64,000 bases of DNA from Porphyra umbilicalis (taxonomy: Eukaryota > Rhodophyta > Bangiophyceae > Bangiales > Bangiaceae). The DNA lies in NCBI GenBank assembly GCA_002049455.2, contig KV918875.1:77128-141127 (forward strand), in the 5' to 3' direction. Both the position numbers and the translations under genes were made by a program. The stretch's first letter is position 1. The number at the start of each line of letters is the position of its first letter. This document shows, in pieces, positions 54,828-63,910 of this stretch. The notes beneath the pieces are model-generated. The model was not told the DNA's origin, ran no database searches, and was given only the letters and a program-made list of their open reading frames with translations.

Positions 54828-57800
54828 ATGGAGATGGACGCGTCCACAGATGATGGGTCTGGGTCGTCGAGCGATGACGGCCGCGGGCAGTCGGAGGGCT
54901 CCGCGGACGAGCTGCTTGCGGCCGTCATCGGAGCGCGATCTCTGTTCCTAATGCGCCGTCATCGCAGGAATGCGGCGCAGCGAGCGCGCAGACGGCGTTT
55001 TGTCGGGTCTGTGGCCGGGCGGCGTCCCAACCGGCCACGTGATTTCGACCAGGGTATGCGCGGCATCATGCGGGATTATTTTGGTGTGGATGGGCAGCCG
55101 CCTGTGTATGGAGAAGAGACGTTTGAGCGTCGCTTCCATGTGCCACGGTCTGTTTTTATGCGCATTTATGAGGCCATCCGGGACCGGCCATTTTGGCGGC
55201 AGAGCATCAATGCGACGGGGCGGCCACAAGCTTATGCTCTGCAGAAGCTGGTGGCCGCCTTCCGTGTCCTCGCGTACGGGGAGTCGTATGATCGTGCGGA
55301 TGAGTATGTCCGGCTTTCCAAGTCTACAATTGAGGTGGCCACGAAGAAGCTGATTGAGTTTATTGTTGAGAAGTGGGAGCCCGTCTACCTGCGGCCTCCT
55401 AACGACGAGGAGGTCAAGCGCATGCTGGAGCGCAACGCAGCACGGGGCATGCCGGGATGCATCGGCAGCCTCGATTGCTCGCACTGGGAGTGGGCCGCGT
55501 GCCCAAAGGGGCTTGCTGGGCAGTATCAGAACCGCAAGAAGCGGCGCTCCATTGTCATGGAGACGGTTTGTGATGAGGACCTTTACATCTGGCATTTCTT
55601 TATCGGGGCGCCGGGGAGCCTCAATGACCTCAACGTGTTACGTATCTTACCGTTGTATTTTGATGTGGTGGAGGGTGTGTGGCCGCCGAAGTCTTTCTCT
55701 TTCTGTGTTAACGGTCGTTCTCGTCGTTTGTCGTATTATCTTACTGACGGTGTTTATCCCAAGTATCCATTTTTTGTGTCTCCGTACCCCAACCCCATCA
55801 CACCCGCAGAAAAATGTTTCAACCGGCTCCAGGAAGCGCTGCGCAAGGATGTCGAGCGGCTCTACGGGGTTATGACCGCAAGATTCCACATTCTTCTACA
55901 CCCTGGCCGATTTGGCTCTGTAGAGCAGATGATGCTTGCCGGCAAGGCGGCCGCCATTCTGCACAACATGGTCGTTGAGCAGAGGCGTGGCCGGTATGTC
56001 GCTCATCAGCGTATGGCAGCGGCGGCGGCCGCAAGGGATGGGGAACCTGCGGCCGCCGCCGATGATGGCCATGCCGTTGGCGCAGGCGACGTCGGCTGGG
56101 CTGGCAATACGGGAACAGGTGTGGCGGCCGCCGGCGATGTCGAATCGGCGGCGGCCGTTGGCGGAGACCCCTTCGCCGGCGCAGTTGGGCAGGGAGGAGC
56201 TGGTGCCGATGACGCCGCTGCCGCGGCCGCCGGCCTGGGCGCCGCGGCGGCGGCCGCCGGCGATCGATCGCCAGCGGGCATCGGCGGTGGCGGAGCAGAT
56301 GATGGAGCGGACGCCACCGCTGCGGCCGCCGGTCTGGTCGGCCCGGCGGCGGCCGCCGGCGGTGGCTCGCCAGCGGGCGTGCGTGGCGGAGAAGGAGCTG
56401 GGAGAGCGGGCGCCGCCGCCGCGGCCGCCAACTTTGGTGGCTCGGCGGCCGCCGCCGGCGGCGACTCGCCAGCGGGCGTGCGTGGCGGAGAAGGAGCTGG
56501 TGGTGCGGCCGCCGCCACCGCGGCCGCCGACTTTGATGGATCGGCGGCCGCCGCTGGCGGCGACTCGCCAGCGGGCGTGCGTGGGGGAGACGGCGCTGGG
56601 GGTGCGGGCGCCACCGCCGCGGCCGCCGACTTTCGTGGCTCGGCGGCCGCCCCTGCGGCGACTCGCCAGAGGGCGTGCAGGGTGGAGAAGGAGCTGGTGG
56701 AGTAGGCAGCGCCGCCGCGGCTGCCAACTTTGGTGGCTCGGCGGCCGCCGCTGGCGGCGTCTCGCCAACGGGCGTGCGTGGAGGAGAGGGCGCTGGTGGT
56801 GCGGGCGCCACCGCCGCGGCCGCCGACTTTGGTGGCTTGGCGGCCGCCGCTGGCGGCGTCGCGCCAGCGGGCGTGCGTTGGGGAGACGGAGCAGGTGGTG
56901 TGGGCGCCTCGGCCGCGGCCGCCGACTTTGGTGGCTCGGCGGCCGCCGCCGACGGCGACTCGCCAGCGGGCGTGCGGGGTGGAGAAGGAGCTGGTGGAGC
57001 AGGCAGCGCCGCCGCGGCCGCCAACTTTGGTGGCTCGGCGGCCGCCTCTGGCGGCGTCTTGCCAACGGGCGTGCGTGGAGGAGAGGGCGCTGGTCGTGCG
57101 GGCGCCACCGCCGCGGCCGCCGACTTTGTTGGCTCGGCGGCCGCCGCCGGAGGCTACTCGCCATCATGCGGGGGTGACGTCGGATGTGTTGATGGTGCGG
57201 ACGCTGCCGCCGCGGCCGCCAACTTTGGTGGCTCGGCGGCCGCCGCCGGCGGCGACTCGCCAGCGGGCGTGCGTGGGGGAGACGGCGCTGGGGGTGCAGG
57301 CGGCACCGCCGCGGCCGCCGACTTTGGTGGCTCGGCGGCCGCCGCCGGCGGCGACTGGCCAGCGGGCGTGCGTGGAGGAGAGGGCGCTGGTCGTGCGGGC
57401 GCCGCCGCCGCGGCCGCCGGCTTTGGTGGCTTTGCGGCCGCCGCTGGCGGCGACTCGCCAGCGGGCGTGCGTTCAAATGATGCAGCTCGTGGTGCGGGCG
57501 CCGCCGCCGCGGCCGCCACTTTTGGTGGCTCGGCGGCCGCCGCTGGCGGCCACTCGCCAGCGGGCGTGCGTGGAGGAGATGCAGCTGGTGGTGCAGGCGC
57601 CACCGCCGCGGCCGCCAACTTTGGTGGCTCGGCGGCCGCCGCCGGCGGCGACTCGCCAGCGGGCGGGCGCGGAGGTGACGGAGCTGGTGGTGCGGGCGCC
57701 GCCGCCGCGGCCGCCGGCTTTGGTGGCTCGGCGGCCGCCGCCGGCGGCGACTCGCCAGCGGGTGTGCGCGGAGGTGACGGAGCTGGTGGTGCGGGCGCCG

Positions 57801-58387
57801 CCGCCGCGGTCGCCAACTTTGGTGCCTCGGCGGCCGCCGCCGGCGGCGACTCGCCAGCGGGCGTGCGTGGAGGTGAAGGAGCTGGTGGTGCGGCCGCCGC
57901 CGCCGCGGCCGCCGTCTTTGGTAGCTCGGCGGCCGCCGCCGGCGGCGAATCGCCAGCGGGCGTGCGAGGAGGAGAGGGCGCTGGTGGTGCGGGCGCCGCC
58001 GCCGCGGCCGCCGACTTTAATGGTTCGGCGGCCTCCGCTGGTGGCCACTTGCCGGCGGGCGTGCGTGTCGGGGAGGGAGCTGGTGGGGCGGGCGCCGCCG
58101 CCGCGGCCGCCGGCCTTGTCGGTCCGCGTGCGGTTGCGGGAGGTGGCTCCACAGCCGCAGGACCGGCCGCTGATGCGGCCGCCGCGGCGGCCGCAGCTGC
58201 CCGTTTGGCGGCTTTGCCGCACGCTCCCGTGGTTTTGGGCGGCGCGGACCCCCCGCCGGCTTCTTTTCTGTTCCAGTTGCGGGCGCGCCAGACCGCCACG
58301 GATAGAGCAGAGTTCTTCTGTCTCCGCGACGACCTGGCGGCCCATATCTTTGATGATCGCGGGTCCCTTCTGGAGCCGTATTTGTAG
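54828..58387 (+). CDS. Harbinger transposase with 33-residue repeat expansion (one frame change)
   Basis: From ATG 54828, an acidic N-terminus and Arg-rich segment (RRHRRNAAQRARRRRF) precede the DDE_4-type core: FHVPRSVFMRIYEAIRDRPF, LVAAFRVLAYGESYDRADEY, first Asp in CIGSLDCSHWEWAACP, second Asp in YYLTDGVYPKYPFFV, Glu in RKDVERLYGVMTARF, then AILHNMVVEQRRG. A normal Harbinger transposase ends soon after with an LR-DL--H motif. Here that end (FFCLRDDLAAHIFDDRGSLL, stop at 58385-58387) is displaced by about 20 tandem 33-residue units of the type DSPAGVRGGEGAGGAGAAAA (99 bp each, 56,260-58,150). A one-base deletion near 56,655, inside the fifth unit, changes the frame; without it the protein would be about 1,187 residues, with it the frame stops at 56705. 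Confidence 0.9.
56260..58150. repeat. ~20 x 99-bp tandem repeat inside the transposase gene
   Basis: Units contain GGCTCGGCGGCCGCCGCCGG and GACTCGCCAGCGGGCGTGCG. They encode Ala/Gly-rich 33-residue units in the transposase frame. Every unit has one GCGGCCGC-type core. Confidence 0.92.
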
Positions 58388-58790
58388 CGTTCAATGGTTT
58401 TTTTTTTGCCATCATGGCTTTTTTTTTTCCTCACACATTGGCACGTCGGCGGACGCCACCACGCCGACCCGGGATAGGAAAGACGCTTGGACGGCCTCCG
58501 TTCTATCTAGAAAGACGGACGAGGCCGCCGCTCTGTATGGCGTAGGCGGATGTCCACCAGTGGCTTATACTTTCAAGCTGCAGCATGACTGGTGTACAAG
58601 TGAGAGGATTTTGCCGTGCTCGCTTCTCGGACGGAGTCGCAGGGTCGGACAGAGTCGGTGTGTAGGAAAAAAAAACCCGGCGAAGGGGAAAAAAAAACCG
58701 TGTATGATTGTCGTACAATAGTCGATGCAGTAGTCGAGCACATCACACGCGCAGAGACCCCACCGTCACAAATATGAACAGAGATACAAC
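58388..58790. other. Intergenic region between convergent Harbinger genes
   Basis: Contains T runs at 58,398-58,430 just after the transposase stop and A runs at 58,666-58,697, consistent with 3' ends facing each other. No gene. Confidence 0.55.
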
Positions 58791-61388
58791 TCAAGCCAAG
58801 TCACCATCCGCGCAATCGCTGCCACTGGTACCACAGGCAGCGTCCTCCTCGTCGTCGCCCGATTCGCCAGCGGCCGCATTATGCGGCCGCGGCGTCATGG
58901 AACGGCTTGGACCCGATACGGTGTTCCTGGCCGCCGTGAAGCGGGCCTGCTTGGTCTGCAACGAGTTCCAGCCTCGCCCCTTCCTCCGCTTGACCGAGCC
59001 GATACCGGCCGAGGCCGCAGCGCGGCGGGCAACGGCCGCGCTTGCGGCCGCGGCTGGTGATGCGCCGGTACGCGGCGACGCGTCGACGCCGTCACTCGGA
59101 GAAGATGAAGACGGAGGCAATGCGGCCGCACTTGCGGCCGCGCCAGACGCCAGGGACCCGACTGTGTTGTCAGCGGCCGGCGCCAACGCGGCCGCTTCGC
59201 CGCCGTTCACAGCCACGCCGCCAGGAGTACCGGGCGCTCCACCAGACCCGGGAGACGCGGCCGCACCACCACTTGGAGAAACTGCAGATGCTGGCGATGC
59301 GGCCGCACTTGGAGCCCTACCTGCGGCCGCACCCGCCGCCGCCTCAGCGGCCGCGGTAGCGGCCGCAGAGGTGCCCGACATAGACGGCGCAGTTGTTGTC
59401 GAGCGCGAAGCGACCCGTGCCTCCGCGGCCTTGGCCTTGCGCAGTCTGGCGTTGGAGAGCAGAAGCCGCCGCTCCATCTCGTTCTTGCGCCACTGCTCCG
59501 CCTCACCCGTCTCACGCACGTCCTTGGCCTTCCAAAAGTCAATGTCGGCGCGCTCGATGGCCGTCTCAGATAAGGACTTGAGGGCGGCCGCCGTCGTGGC
59601 GGCCTCCCTTTGGATAGCAATGTCAGTCGAGGCCGCCGCTTTGGCGGCCTTCGTACCGATAGGCCGCTCTTGGAAGAGGCCGCGCCGCCTACCGACCGTG
59701 GAGCTCGAGTCGTCGTCCGAAATGTCCTCGACGCCCCCGTCTGGCGCAGGACGGCGGCCGCGAGCGGCGGCCGCCGTGGCGGCCGCCCCCGACGCGCCGC
59801 TGAACTTGTCCAACTTGCGCATGACCGTCCAACACTTGACCCAATCGGCTCCTCTCGTGCCGCCCTTCTTCACCACCAAGACCGGCGCGTCCCCGTCGTT
59901 GTCGTCCGCTTGCACGGCCTCATACAGGTTCTCGGCGTCAAAGTGCGCGGTGGCCATGCGTATCAGGTCCTCGTCGGTCAAATTGCCCGTCATCTGGCGA
60001 CGCCCGACGGCCACCATAGAGGATGAAAAGCGTTGAAAGTTCTTGAAAACTGAATAGCGCAGTTCGCGGTCGATGGCAGTGTCCGTGCGCGCCCTGCGTC
60101 CAGGGCCCATCGGGCAATGGGACTTGTACCCGTTGACGATTGCAGCGGCAAAGGTTGCTCGGCTCTGGTCGGTACCGACCACCGGGTCTTGCGCCACCGC
60201 CAACCAGGCCTGGCAGAGAGCTACTCGCTCTGCCTCGGTCCATCCTCGGCCGCGTCCTCTGCCCCTGGCGGTGGGGGACTCGTTGTCTCCAGCGGCGACG
60301 GCGTCGGCTGTGGCAGCGGCCGCTGAGGAGGAAGGGGGACCGCCACCGTCCCCGCCTCCACCGGCGGCCGCTGCACCCCCTCCATGTCCGTCCCCGCCTG
60401 GGCCGCCGGTGGGTGCACGCCCTCCATCGCCGACTCCGCTTCCGCCGCCGCGGCCGCCGTCGGCGGCCGCGGCTCCGGCTGTGTTGCCAGATCCACTCCC
60501 GTGAGCGGCCGCTGAGGCGGCCGCTCCGTGACCTGATCGGCTGGGCGACGTGACGCCGCGGGACTCTGCGTCGCCGCCATCGCCTCGTGTAGCGTCAGAG
60601 GCCGGGAGACCGGCGGTGGCTGCAGCGACAGCCTGTTCAGCCCCGCGCACCTCTGCAACCCCTGCACCGCGGCCGCCGGGAGGGCAGCGCCCTCCGAGTG
60701 CTCCGCGCCTGCCCGCCCCGCGGCCGCGGACTGCAAACCCGGCATCGGCGTCGACGGTAGCGTCTCCGACGCCGCGTTCACCGTGTCCGCCGGCGCCGAT
60801 TGGTCCGCCGAGTGCATGTCCACGTCCGCGGCCTCGCCCAAGCCCCGATGACCCCCCCGCGACGAGGTTGTATCCGCGGCCTGCGACGCTACAGCTTGGA
60901 GGGGCCTCGAAATCTCCGTCAGCGCGTCGGTCTGCGGCCGTGGCGGCGGCGTCGGGGGCCGCCCGATCGGCGGCCCCGCCGGCCGCGGCCGAGGAGGCGG
61001 CAGGTGACCTTGTCTTATCTGCTGCCGCCCGTGCCGCCGCGCCTCCCACCAATTGCTCTCCTGCAGGCAGTCCGGACTGCCCTCCCGCAGCAGCCATTGC
61101 GCAGTCCGGTCCCCGTTGTGCGCTCTGCGGGCAAGCTCCTGCAGCTCCCGCAATTCCCCCGCGTCCACCGGTGGAGTTGGTGGCCGCGCTCGCTCCGAGA
61201 GACTTGGCGGACTGGATGTTCCGACAGGTGGCCACGTCGGCGCAGGTGGTCCTTGACGCGGCGGGCTTGGGGGACTCGGCGGCCGCTGGGGCGACGGCCG
61301 CCGGGTTGCAGAGGGTGGACCTTGACCAAGTGGTCTTGGCGGCCGCGCCGGGGGCGGCCGCCAGGCGGACCCAGATGCGCCTTGACAA
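58791..61388 (-). CDS. Harbinger Myb/SANT-like partner protein
   Basis: The minus-strand frame ends at 58791. The conserved part (about 60,265 to 59,800) reads GRGWTEAERVALCQAWLAVA, DPVVGTDQSRATFAAAIVNG, AIDRELRYSVFKNFQRFSSS and ADWVKCWTVMRKLDKFSGA: the Trp-containing Myb/SANT-like trihelix followed by the NAM-associated-type region found in the second protein of Harbinger elements, which binds transposon DNA and helps the transposase. A helical stretch follows (ALKSLSETAIERADIDFWKA, QWRKNEMERRLLLSNARLRK), then an Ala/Ser/Pro-rich tail. The start is uncertain: the only in-frame ATGs upstream of the domain lie at 61,388 and about 61,100, and residues 1-370 are Ala/Gly low complexity overlapping another minus-strand ORF. 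The gene might instead begin in that ORF through a frame change or intron. Confidence 0.75.
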   Translation of the reverse strand: MSRRIWVRLAAAPGAAAKTTWSRSTLCNPAAVAPAAAESPKPAASRTTCADVATCRNIQSAKSLGASAATNSTGGRGGIAGAAGACPQSAQRGPDCAMAAAGGQSGLPAGEQLVGGAAARAAADKTRSPAASSAAAGGAADRAAPDAAATAADRRADGDFEAPPSCSVAGRGYNLVAGGSSGLGRGRGRGHALGGPIGAGGHGERGVGDATVDADAGFAVRGRGAGRRGALGGRCPPGGRGAGVAEVRGAEQAVAAATAGLPASDATRGDGGDAESRGVTSPSRSGHGAAASAAAHGSGSGNTAGAAAADGGRGGGSGVGDGGRAPTGGPGGDGHGGGAAAAGGGGDGGGPPSSSAAAATADAVAAGDNESPTARGRGRGRGWTEAERVALCQAWLAVAQDPVVGTDQSRATFAAAIVNGYKSHCPMGPGRRARTDTAIDRELRYSVFKNFQRFSSSMVAVGRRQMTGNLTDEDLIRMATAHFDAENLYEAVQADDNDGDAPVLVVKKGGTRGADWVKCWTVMRKLDKFSGASGAAATAAAARGRRPAPDGGVEDISDDDSSSTVGRRRGLFQERPIGTKAAKAAASTDIAIQREAATTAAALKSLSETAIERADIDFWKAKDVRETGEAEQWRKNEMERRLLLSNARLRKAKAAEARVASRSTTTAPSMSGTSAAATAAAEAAAGAAAGRAPSAAASPASAVSPSGGAAASPGSGGAPGTPGGVAVNGGEAAALAPAADNTVGSLASGAAASAAALPPSSSSPSDGVDASPRTGASPAAAASAAVARRAAASAGIGSVKRRKGRGWNSLQTKQARFTAARNTVSGPSRSMTPRPHNAAAGESGDDEEDAACGTSGSDCADGDLA

Positions 61389-62236
61389 GGGGGGCTCCCC
61401 AGACCCGATGATGACGGCCGGACTTGGTCACGGGGCGCACTTGCTCGAGGTGGGCTCGCCGGTGGCTGCCAGCCTCGCGACGGCTGGCATGCGCGAGTGG
61501 AACTCGGCGGCCGCTGCGGCGACGGCCGCCAATCGGGGGGACGCAGGCCTTGACGGGGCGGGCTCGGCGGCCGCTGCGGCGGCGGCCGCCAATCGGGGGG
61601 ATGCAGGCCTTGACGGGGCGGGCTCGGCAGCCGCTGCGGCGGCGGCCGCCAATCGGGGGGACGCAGGCCTTGACGGGGCGGGCTCGGCAGCCGCTGCGGC
61701 GACGGCCGCCAATCGGGGGGACGCAGGCCTTGACGAAGCGGGCTCGGCGGCCGCTGCGGCGGCGGCCGCCAATCGGGGGGACGCAGGCCTTGACGAGGCG
61801 GGCTCGGCAGCCGCTGCGGCGGCGGCCGCCAATCGGGGGGACGCAGGCCTTGACGAAGCGGGCTCGGCGGCCGCTGCGGCGGCGGCCGCCAATCGGGGGC
61901 ACGCAGGCCTTGACGAAGCGGGCTCGGCGGCCGCTGCGGCGGCGGCCGCCAATCGGGGGGACGCGGGTCTTGACGATGCGGGCTCGGCGGTCCTGACGGC
62001 AGTGGACCGAGGCAAGGAGGGTGTACAGGTTGAGGTGGTGGCGCCTCGGCCCCAGATGCTCGTGGTGGAGCCTCTGATATGGGCCGAGTGCGCGCCGCCC
62101 ACGGACACGGGCAGGATGGCGCGCACAGGGGATGATCGTCACCGACGCCCAGGGTGCGTCGGCACATACGGCAGAACTGCCGCAGACCGCGCCGGCGCTC
62201 CGTTTTTGAGATCGGACGCGGCGCGGGAAGAACCAT
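60221..62236 (-). CDS. Harbinger-carried Cys/Pro-rich protein of unknown function
   Basis: A 671-residue minus-strand ORF from ATG at 62234-62236. The N-terminus has a cysteine cluster (FCRMCRRTLGVGDDHPLCAP, then SCPCPW) that could bind zinc. Eight near-identical 20-residue repeats (RQGLRPPDWRPPPQRPPSPL) follow, then a non-repetitive part with DAGELRELQELARRAHNGDR and LLREGSPDCLQESNWWEARR, a second Pro-rich section and an acidic tail (GAEDAAEDGPRQSE). The non-repetitive parts look truly coding. It overlaps the upstream portion of the Myb-like frame and stops just where that protein's DNA-binding domain begins, so it could be a separate gene or the true N-terminus joined by a frame change or splicing. 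The frame stays open to 62995, but that part looks non-coding. Confidence 0.55.
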   Translation of the reverse strand: MVLPAPRPISKTERRRGLRQFCRMCRRTLGVGDDHPLCAPSCPCPWAARTRPISEAPPRASGAEAPPPQPVHPPCLGPLPSGPPSPHRQDPRPPDWRPPPQRPPSPLRQGLRAPDWRPPPQRPPSPLRQGLRPPDWRPPPQRLPSPPRQGLRPPDWRPPPQRPPSPLRQGLRPPDWRPSPQRLPSPPRQGLRPPDWRPPPQRLPSPPRQGLHPPDWRPPPQRPPSPPRQGLRPPDWRPSPQRPPSSTRACQPSRGWQPPASPPRASAPRDQVRPSSSGLGSPPCQGASGSAWRPPPARPPRPLGQGPPSATRRPSPQRPPSPPSPPRQGPPAPTWPPVGTSSPPSLSERARPPTPPVDAGELRELQELARRAHNGDRTAQWLLREGSPDCLQESNWWEARRHGRQQIRQGHLPPPRPRPAGPPIGRPPTPPPRPQTDALTEISRPLQAVASQAADTTSSRGGHRGLGEAADVDMHSADQSAPADTVNAASETLPSTPMPGLQSAAAGRAGAEHSEGAALPAAAVQGLQRCAGLNRLSLQPPPVSRPLTLHEAMAATQSPAASRRPADQVTERPPQRPLTGVDLATQPEPRPPTAAAAAEAESAMEGVHPPAAQAGTDMEGVQRPPVEAGTVAVPLPPQRPLPQPTPSPLETTSPPPPGAEDAAEDGPRQSE
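61501..61980. repeat. 8 x 60-bp tandem repeat
   Basis: Eight consecutive units of exactly 60 bp, each with TCGGCGGCCGCTGCGGC and CGCCAATCGGGGGGACGCAG. A length divisible by three keeps all frames open; the minus frame gives the 20-residue Pro-rich unit, and the plus frame an Ala-rich unit. Confidence 0.97.
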
Positions 62237-63878
62237 GCTGCCGCAACGGCCGGTCCTCGCACAGTCCGACGCCTCGTGGGCAGGGAGCGAAAGGCGGCCG
62301 CTTCTGCACAGAGCGGCCGCCAAAAAGGTGAGGCAGCCCGCCTTCCGCCGCACCCTCGTCCAAAAACGGTCGGGACCAGCGGCGGGCACAGAGAAAGACG
62401 GCCGCCAAGAGCAGCGCACACGCGCACACGGTGCCGCCGCGGCCGCCAACGACAACGGCGGCCGCGAAAAAGCGCGCGGACACGCACGTCCTCCCTCCCG
62501 TGATGCAACGCGGCCGCCAACGAAAACGGCGGCCGCTACAAAGCACGCGCGCTCGACGTCTCCTCTCCCGCGCTGCAACGGCGGCCGCTGGCGACGATGG
62601 CGGCCGCACGCACGCACGCGGATGCACAATGCTCCTCTCTCGGCGCCGAACGGGTCACGGCCCCGGTGCGGTTGCCCCCGGCGCTGCCACCCCGCCCACA
62701 AATGGTCCACAAACAGAGTCTGCCCCCAACGCAAGCGACCGTTCGAGACGATGCGCGGCGCCCCCACCCTGCCACTGCCTAGACGATGACAGAGGGGCCC
62801 GCAGGGCTCCACCGCGGCCGTTCTCGACGGTCTCGCAGGTGGCACAACCCCACCGTACGCCCCAAAAACAGGCGGCCGCCCTCGATTGCCCCCTCGCTCG
62901 GGGGGAATCGGGCGGCCGCCTTTCTTGCCAGTCACGCTCAGGGGCCCTGCAGGCCACGCCAAGCGTGGCACGCGTGGCCCGCAGGCCTCGCTCAAACGCC
63001 ACAGAGCTCCCTGCGCGACATGTGGCGCCCAGTCGGCCGTTCACGGTGGACGGCCAATCGAGGGTGTGGCCGGGGAGGTGCACAGCGAGAGTGCGTCTGA
63101 CCAATGAGCATGCGGATCGCTGACACAAAAATCGGAGGGGGTCGCACGATTCTGCGGCTCCGCAAGGGACGCGATCGTGCGTGGCCCCTGCCGCGTCTCG
63201 GCAGCCTTGCAGGCCGGGCCGCCCGACCGCCGCAGGCGGCCGCGTGGGAGCCCGCCCTGCGTCACGGTGACCGGCGGACACCACGCGGCCGCCTCACAGG
63301 CGCTTCAGAACAGAATGCTCCAGTGTCGATCGAGGCAAAAGCGCCACCAGATTGCACGCATGCTGTACGTCTGCCGGCTGAACGGACCAATGAGAGACCT
63401 ACAAATCACTGCTGTCAGTCGCGAGATGCGACAGCGCCGCGAGATGATGCGAGATGCTGCCAACGTGTCTCCGACATTTGTGCGTTTGACCTCGTCGTGT
63501 CTACTCGATCGGAAGAATTTGCAGCCATTTGAAGCCTATCGCGCTGCGTGTCTCACTTGACCGGCTCATTTGCTGACGATTGGGGTCCAGATCAGCGTGA
63601 TCGCGAGGTCGATCGATGGCCTGTTTGCTTGAAATGTCGCACTGGACTGTCGGAATGTGGACATCTCACGGGAAAGCCGCTCGCAAGCTCCAGTTCGCAG
63701 GTCGACAACCCAGCAACGTCACCTTCTCCGTTTCCCATACACTGCGATCTGCCGACAGAAGAAAACAAGTACTCTGGATCCGAGCGGAGCGGGTTCGCAG
63801 AGCCTGCGCATATCGCTGCCGAAACGCTTTTGGCCACTCATAGGCGCACACGTTGCGCTCTTAAACGGTTCGCAGATC
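62237..63878. other. Right non-coding region of Harbinger element with GCGGCCGC sites
   Basis: From about 62,290 to 63,290 the octamer GCGGCCGC or its near forms recur every few tens of bases. Farther right the composition is normal, and TTCGCA motifs appear near the TIR. A plus frame 63177-63560 ends in a non-repetitive stretch (MLYVCRLNGPMRDLQITAVS), but too little supports it. Confidence 0.45.
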
Positions 63879-63907
63879 GTTCGCAACCGACGTTGTTGGG
63901 TGTGCTC
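63879..63907. repeat. Right TIR of Harbinger element
   Basis: 29 bp, perfect inverted match to 53737-53765. TCA follows. Confidence 0.97.
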
Positions 63908-63910
63908 TCA

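Larger units (their letters stand above)
53737..63907. mobile_element. Complete PIF/Harbinger DNA transposon
   Basis: A 10,171-bp element with perfect 29-bp terminal inverted repeats (53737-53765 and 63879-63907) beginning GAGCACACCCAACAACGTCG. It is flanked by the 3-bp duplication TCA (53734-53736 and 63908-63910). A 3-bp duplication and GAGCA..CC..AACA ends are typical of PIF/Harbinger. It encodes a DDE transposase (+), a Myb/SANT-like protein (-) and a third Cys/Pro-rich protein (-). Identical TIRs imply recent activity; the transposase has one frame change. Confidence 0.97.

Noticed and set aside
55870-57476. Minus-strand Arg/Pro-rich frames
   Set aside because: Antisense of the 99-bp repeat array in the transposase gene.
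61501-61980. CRISPR-like array
   Set aside because: Units are contiguous 60-mers without unique spacers, in a eukaryotic transposon.
60550-62331. 593-residue plus-strand Ala-rich frame
   Set aside because: Antisense of the minus-strand genes; kept open by the 60-bp repeat length.
63177-63560. 127-residue plus-strand frame in the Harbinger right end
   Set aside because: Only the last third is non-repetitive, and no homologous feature of Harbinger elements is known there.
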